Translations under genes and position numbers: made by a program
Shown here: positions 5,760 to 6,036 of the stretch, piece after piece
Position numbering within the stretch: position 1 is the stretch's first letter
Layout: every line of letters starts with the position of its first letter
NCBI GenBank assembly: GCA_029882335.1
Contig: JAOUKW010000253.1
Span: 1-6,036 of the forward strand
Direction of reading: 5' to 3'
DNA: 6,036 bases
Origin: Candidatus Heimdallarchaeota archaeon
GTDB taxonomy: Archaea > Asgardarchaeota > Heimdallarchaeia > Heimdallarchaeales > Kariarchaeaceae
The notes under the pieces: model-generated
What the model saw: the letters and a program-made list of their open reading frames with translations, nothing else
Told to the model about the DNA's origin: nothing
Databases searched by the model: none

Positions 5760-6036
5760 TCAAACCGTGGGAGGCTTGGAGACTTTTTTTGCAGGAGTGG
5801 GTAAGATAACCTTTTCAGGTTGGAACTTATGCATCCTGGAGGCAGGGAAGTGCCTAGAAAGATGCTTTCTCCCGATATTATACGCAGCATTTACATCTGC
5901 ATTAACGTCTGTACCTTTGTCAAAGAGTGTACCGTTTTGCGTCTGAAATAAACCACGTTTGACTCGACGCCCAAGGTAAGAGCTGGAAGAAGCAATTATC
6001 TCGTTATCAAAGAAGCTACACTTGGAAGTGTATGAC
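5760..6036 (-). CDS. tnpB: TnpB, RNA-guided nuclease of IS200/IS605 type (C-terminal part)
   Basis: The gene enters from the right edge; 91 codons before the TGA at 5762-5760 are visible. It reads SYTSKCSFFDNE, then YLGRRVKRGLFQTQNG, then DVNADVNAAYNIG. The order TSKCS, G-[RK]-R-[VI]-KRGLF, NADVNAAYNI is the C-terminal signature I know from one branch of TnpB proteins; the Asp of NADVNAAYNI is the third RuvC catalytic residue. The four-cysteine zinc ribbon seen in other TnpBs is not evident: only one Cys is present in this part. TnpB is an RNA-guided DNA endonuclease that helps IS200/IS605 elements persist. The tail (RKHLSRHFPASRMHKFQPEK and a basic stretch ending KKVSKPPTV) is less conserved. 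No TnpA is in view. Whether the whole gene is intact cannot be judged from this window. Confidence 0.88.
   Translation of the reverse strand, partial: SYTSKCSFFDNEIIASSSSYLGRRVKRGLFQTQNGTLFDKGTDVNADVNAAYNIGRKHLSRHFPASRMHKFQPEKVILPTPAKKVSKPPTV

Noticed and set aside
5699..5946. Other frames overlapping tnpB on both strands (5699-5890 minus, 5740-5946 plus)
   Set aside because: The TnpB signature lies in a different frame. The minus-strand one is kept only as a possible alternative C-terminus.
1..6036. CRISPR array, tRNA, rRNA or riboswitch
   Set aside because: No regularly spaced long repeats, no cloverleaf with a T-loop GTTC box and no conserved rRNA segment were seen on either strand.

Overview
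The window looks like low-GC archaeal chromosome. Evidence: TATA-like hexamers sit about 25-30 bases before the start codons of several genes, as expected for leaderless archaeal transcripts. There is a flavin/F420-type luciferase-like oxidoreductase, an ISH3-type insertion sequence, and a signal-peptide plus C-terminal-anchor surface protein with propeller-like repeats. The lineage cannot be fixed from this window. Asgard archaea or Nitrososphaeria-like soil archaea are guesses only. Coding density is low, with long AT-rich spacers, and much of the content is mobile or decaying.

Layout. Positions 1-191 hold the start of a probable small membrane protein on the minus strand, running off the left edge. 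Positions about 260-1701 are one insertion sequence of about 1.44 kb with imperfect inverted ends. Its DDE transposase is split into two overlapping frames on the minus strand, with an A12 run just before the junction. Positions 1702-1818 are a promoter region with two 11-bp repeats 21 bp apart, followed by an unrecognised soluble protein (1819-2604, plus strand). Positions 2605-2848 are spacer. Positions 2849-4231 encode a surface-anchored propeller-like protein whose signal peptide is cut off by an in-frame TAA, so it is called a pseudogene.

Positions 4232-4614 look empty but contain a 25-codon relic, plus promoter, of a second copy of the oxidoreductase that lies intact at 4615-5442 (minus strand). 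The match has a constant offset of 980 bases and no gaps. Positions 5443-5699 are the oxidoreductase promoter region plus AT-rich spacer. From about 5700 to the right edge is the 3' part of a TnpB gene (IS200/IS605 type, minus strand) with its hairpin-bearing right end.

How it fits together: there is no operon and no shared pathway visible; each gene has its own promoter. The main story is genome turnover: a possibly frameshift-regulated IS, a TnpB element, a tandem gene duplication reduced to a stub, and a surface protein gene broken by one stop codon. A roughly 23-bp T-rich motif ending in GTTGACA recurs in the spacers and is unexplained. I see no convincing new multi-gene system.
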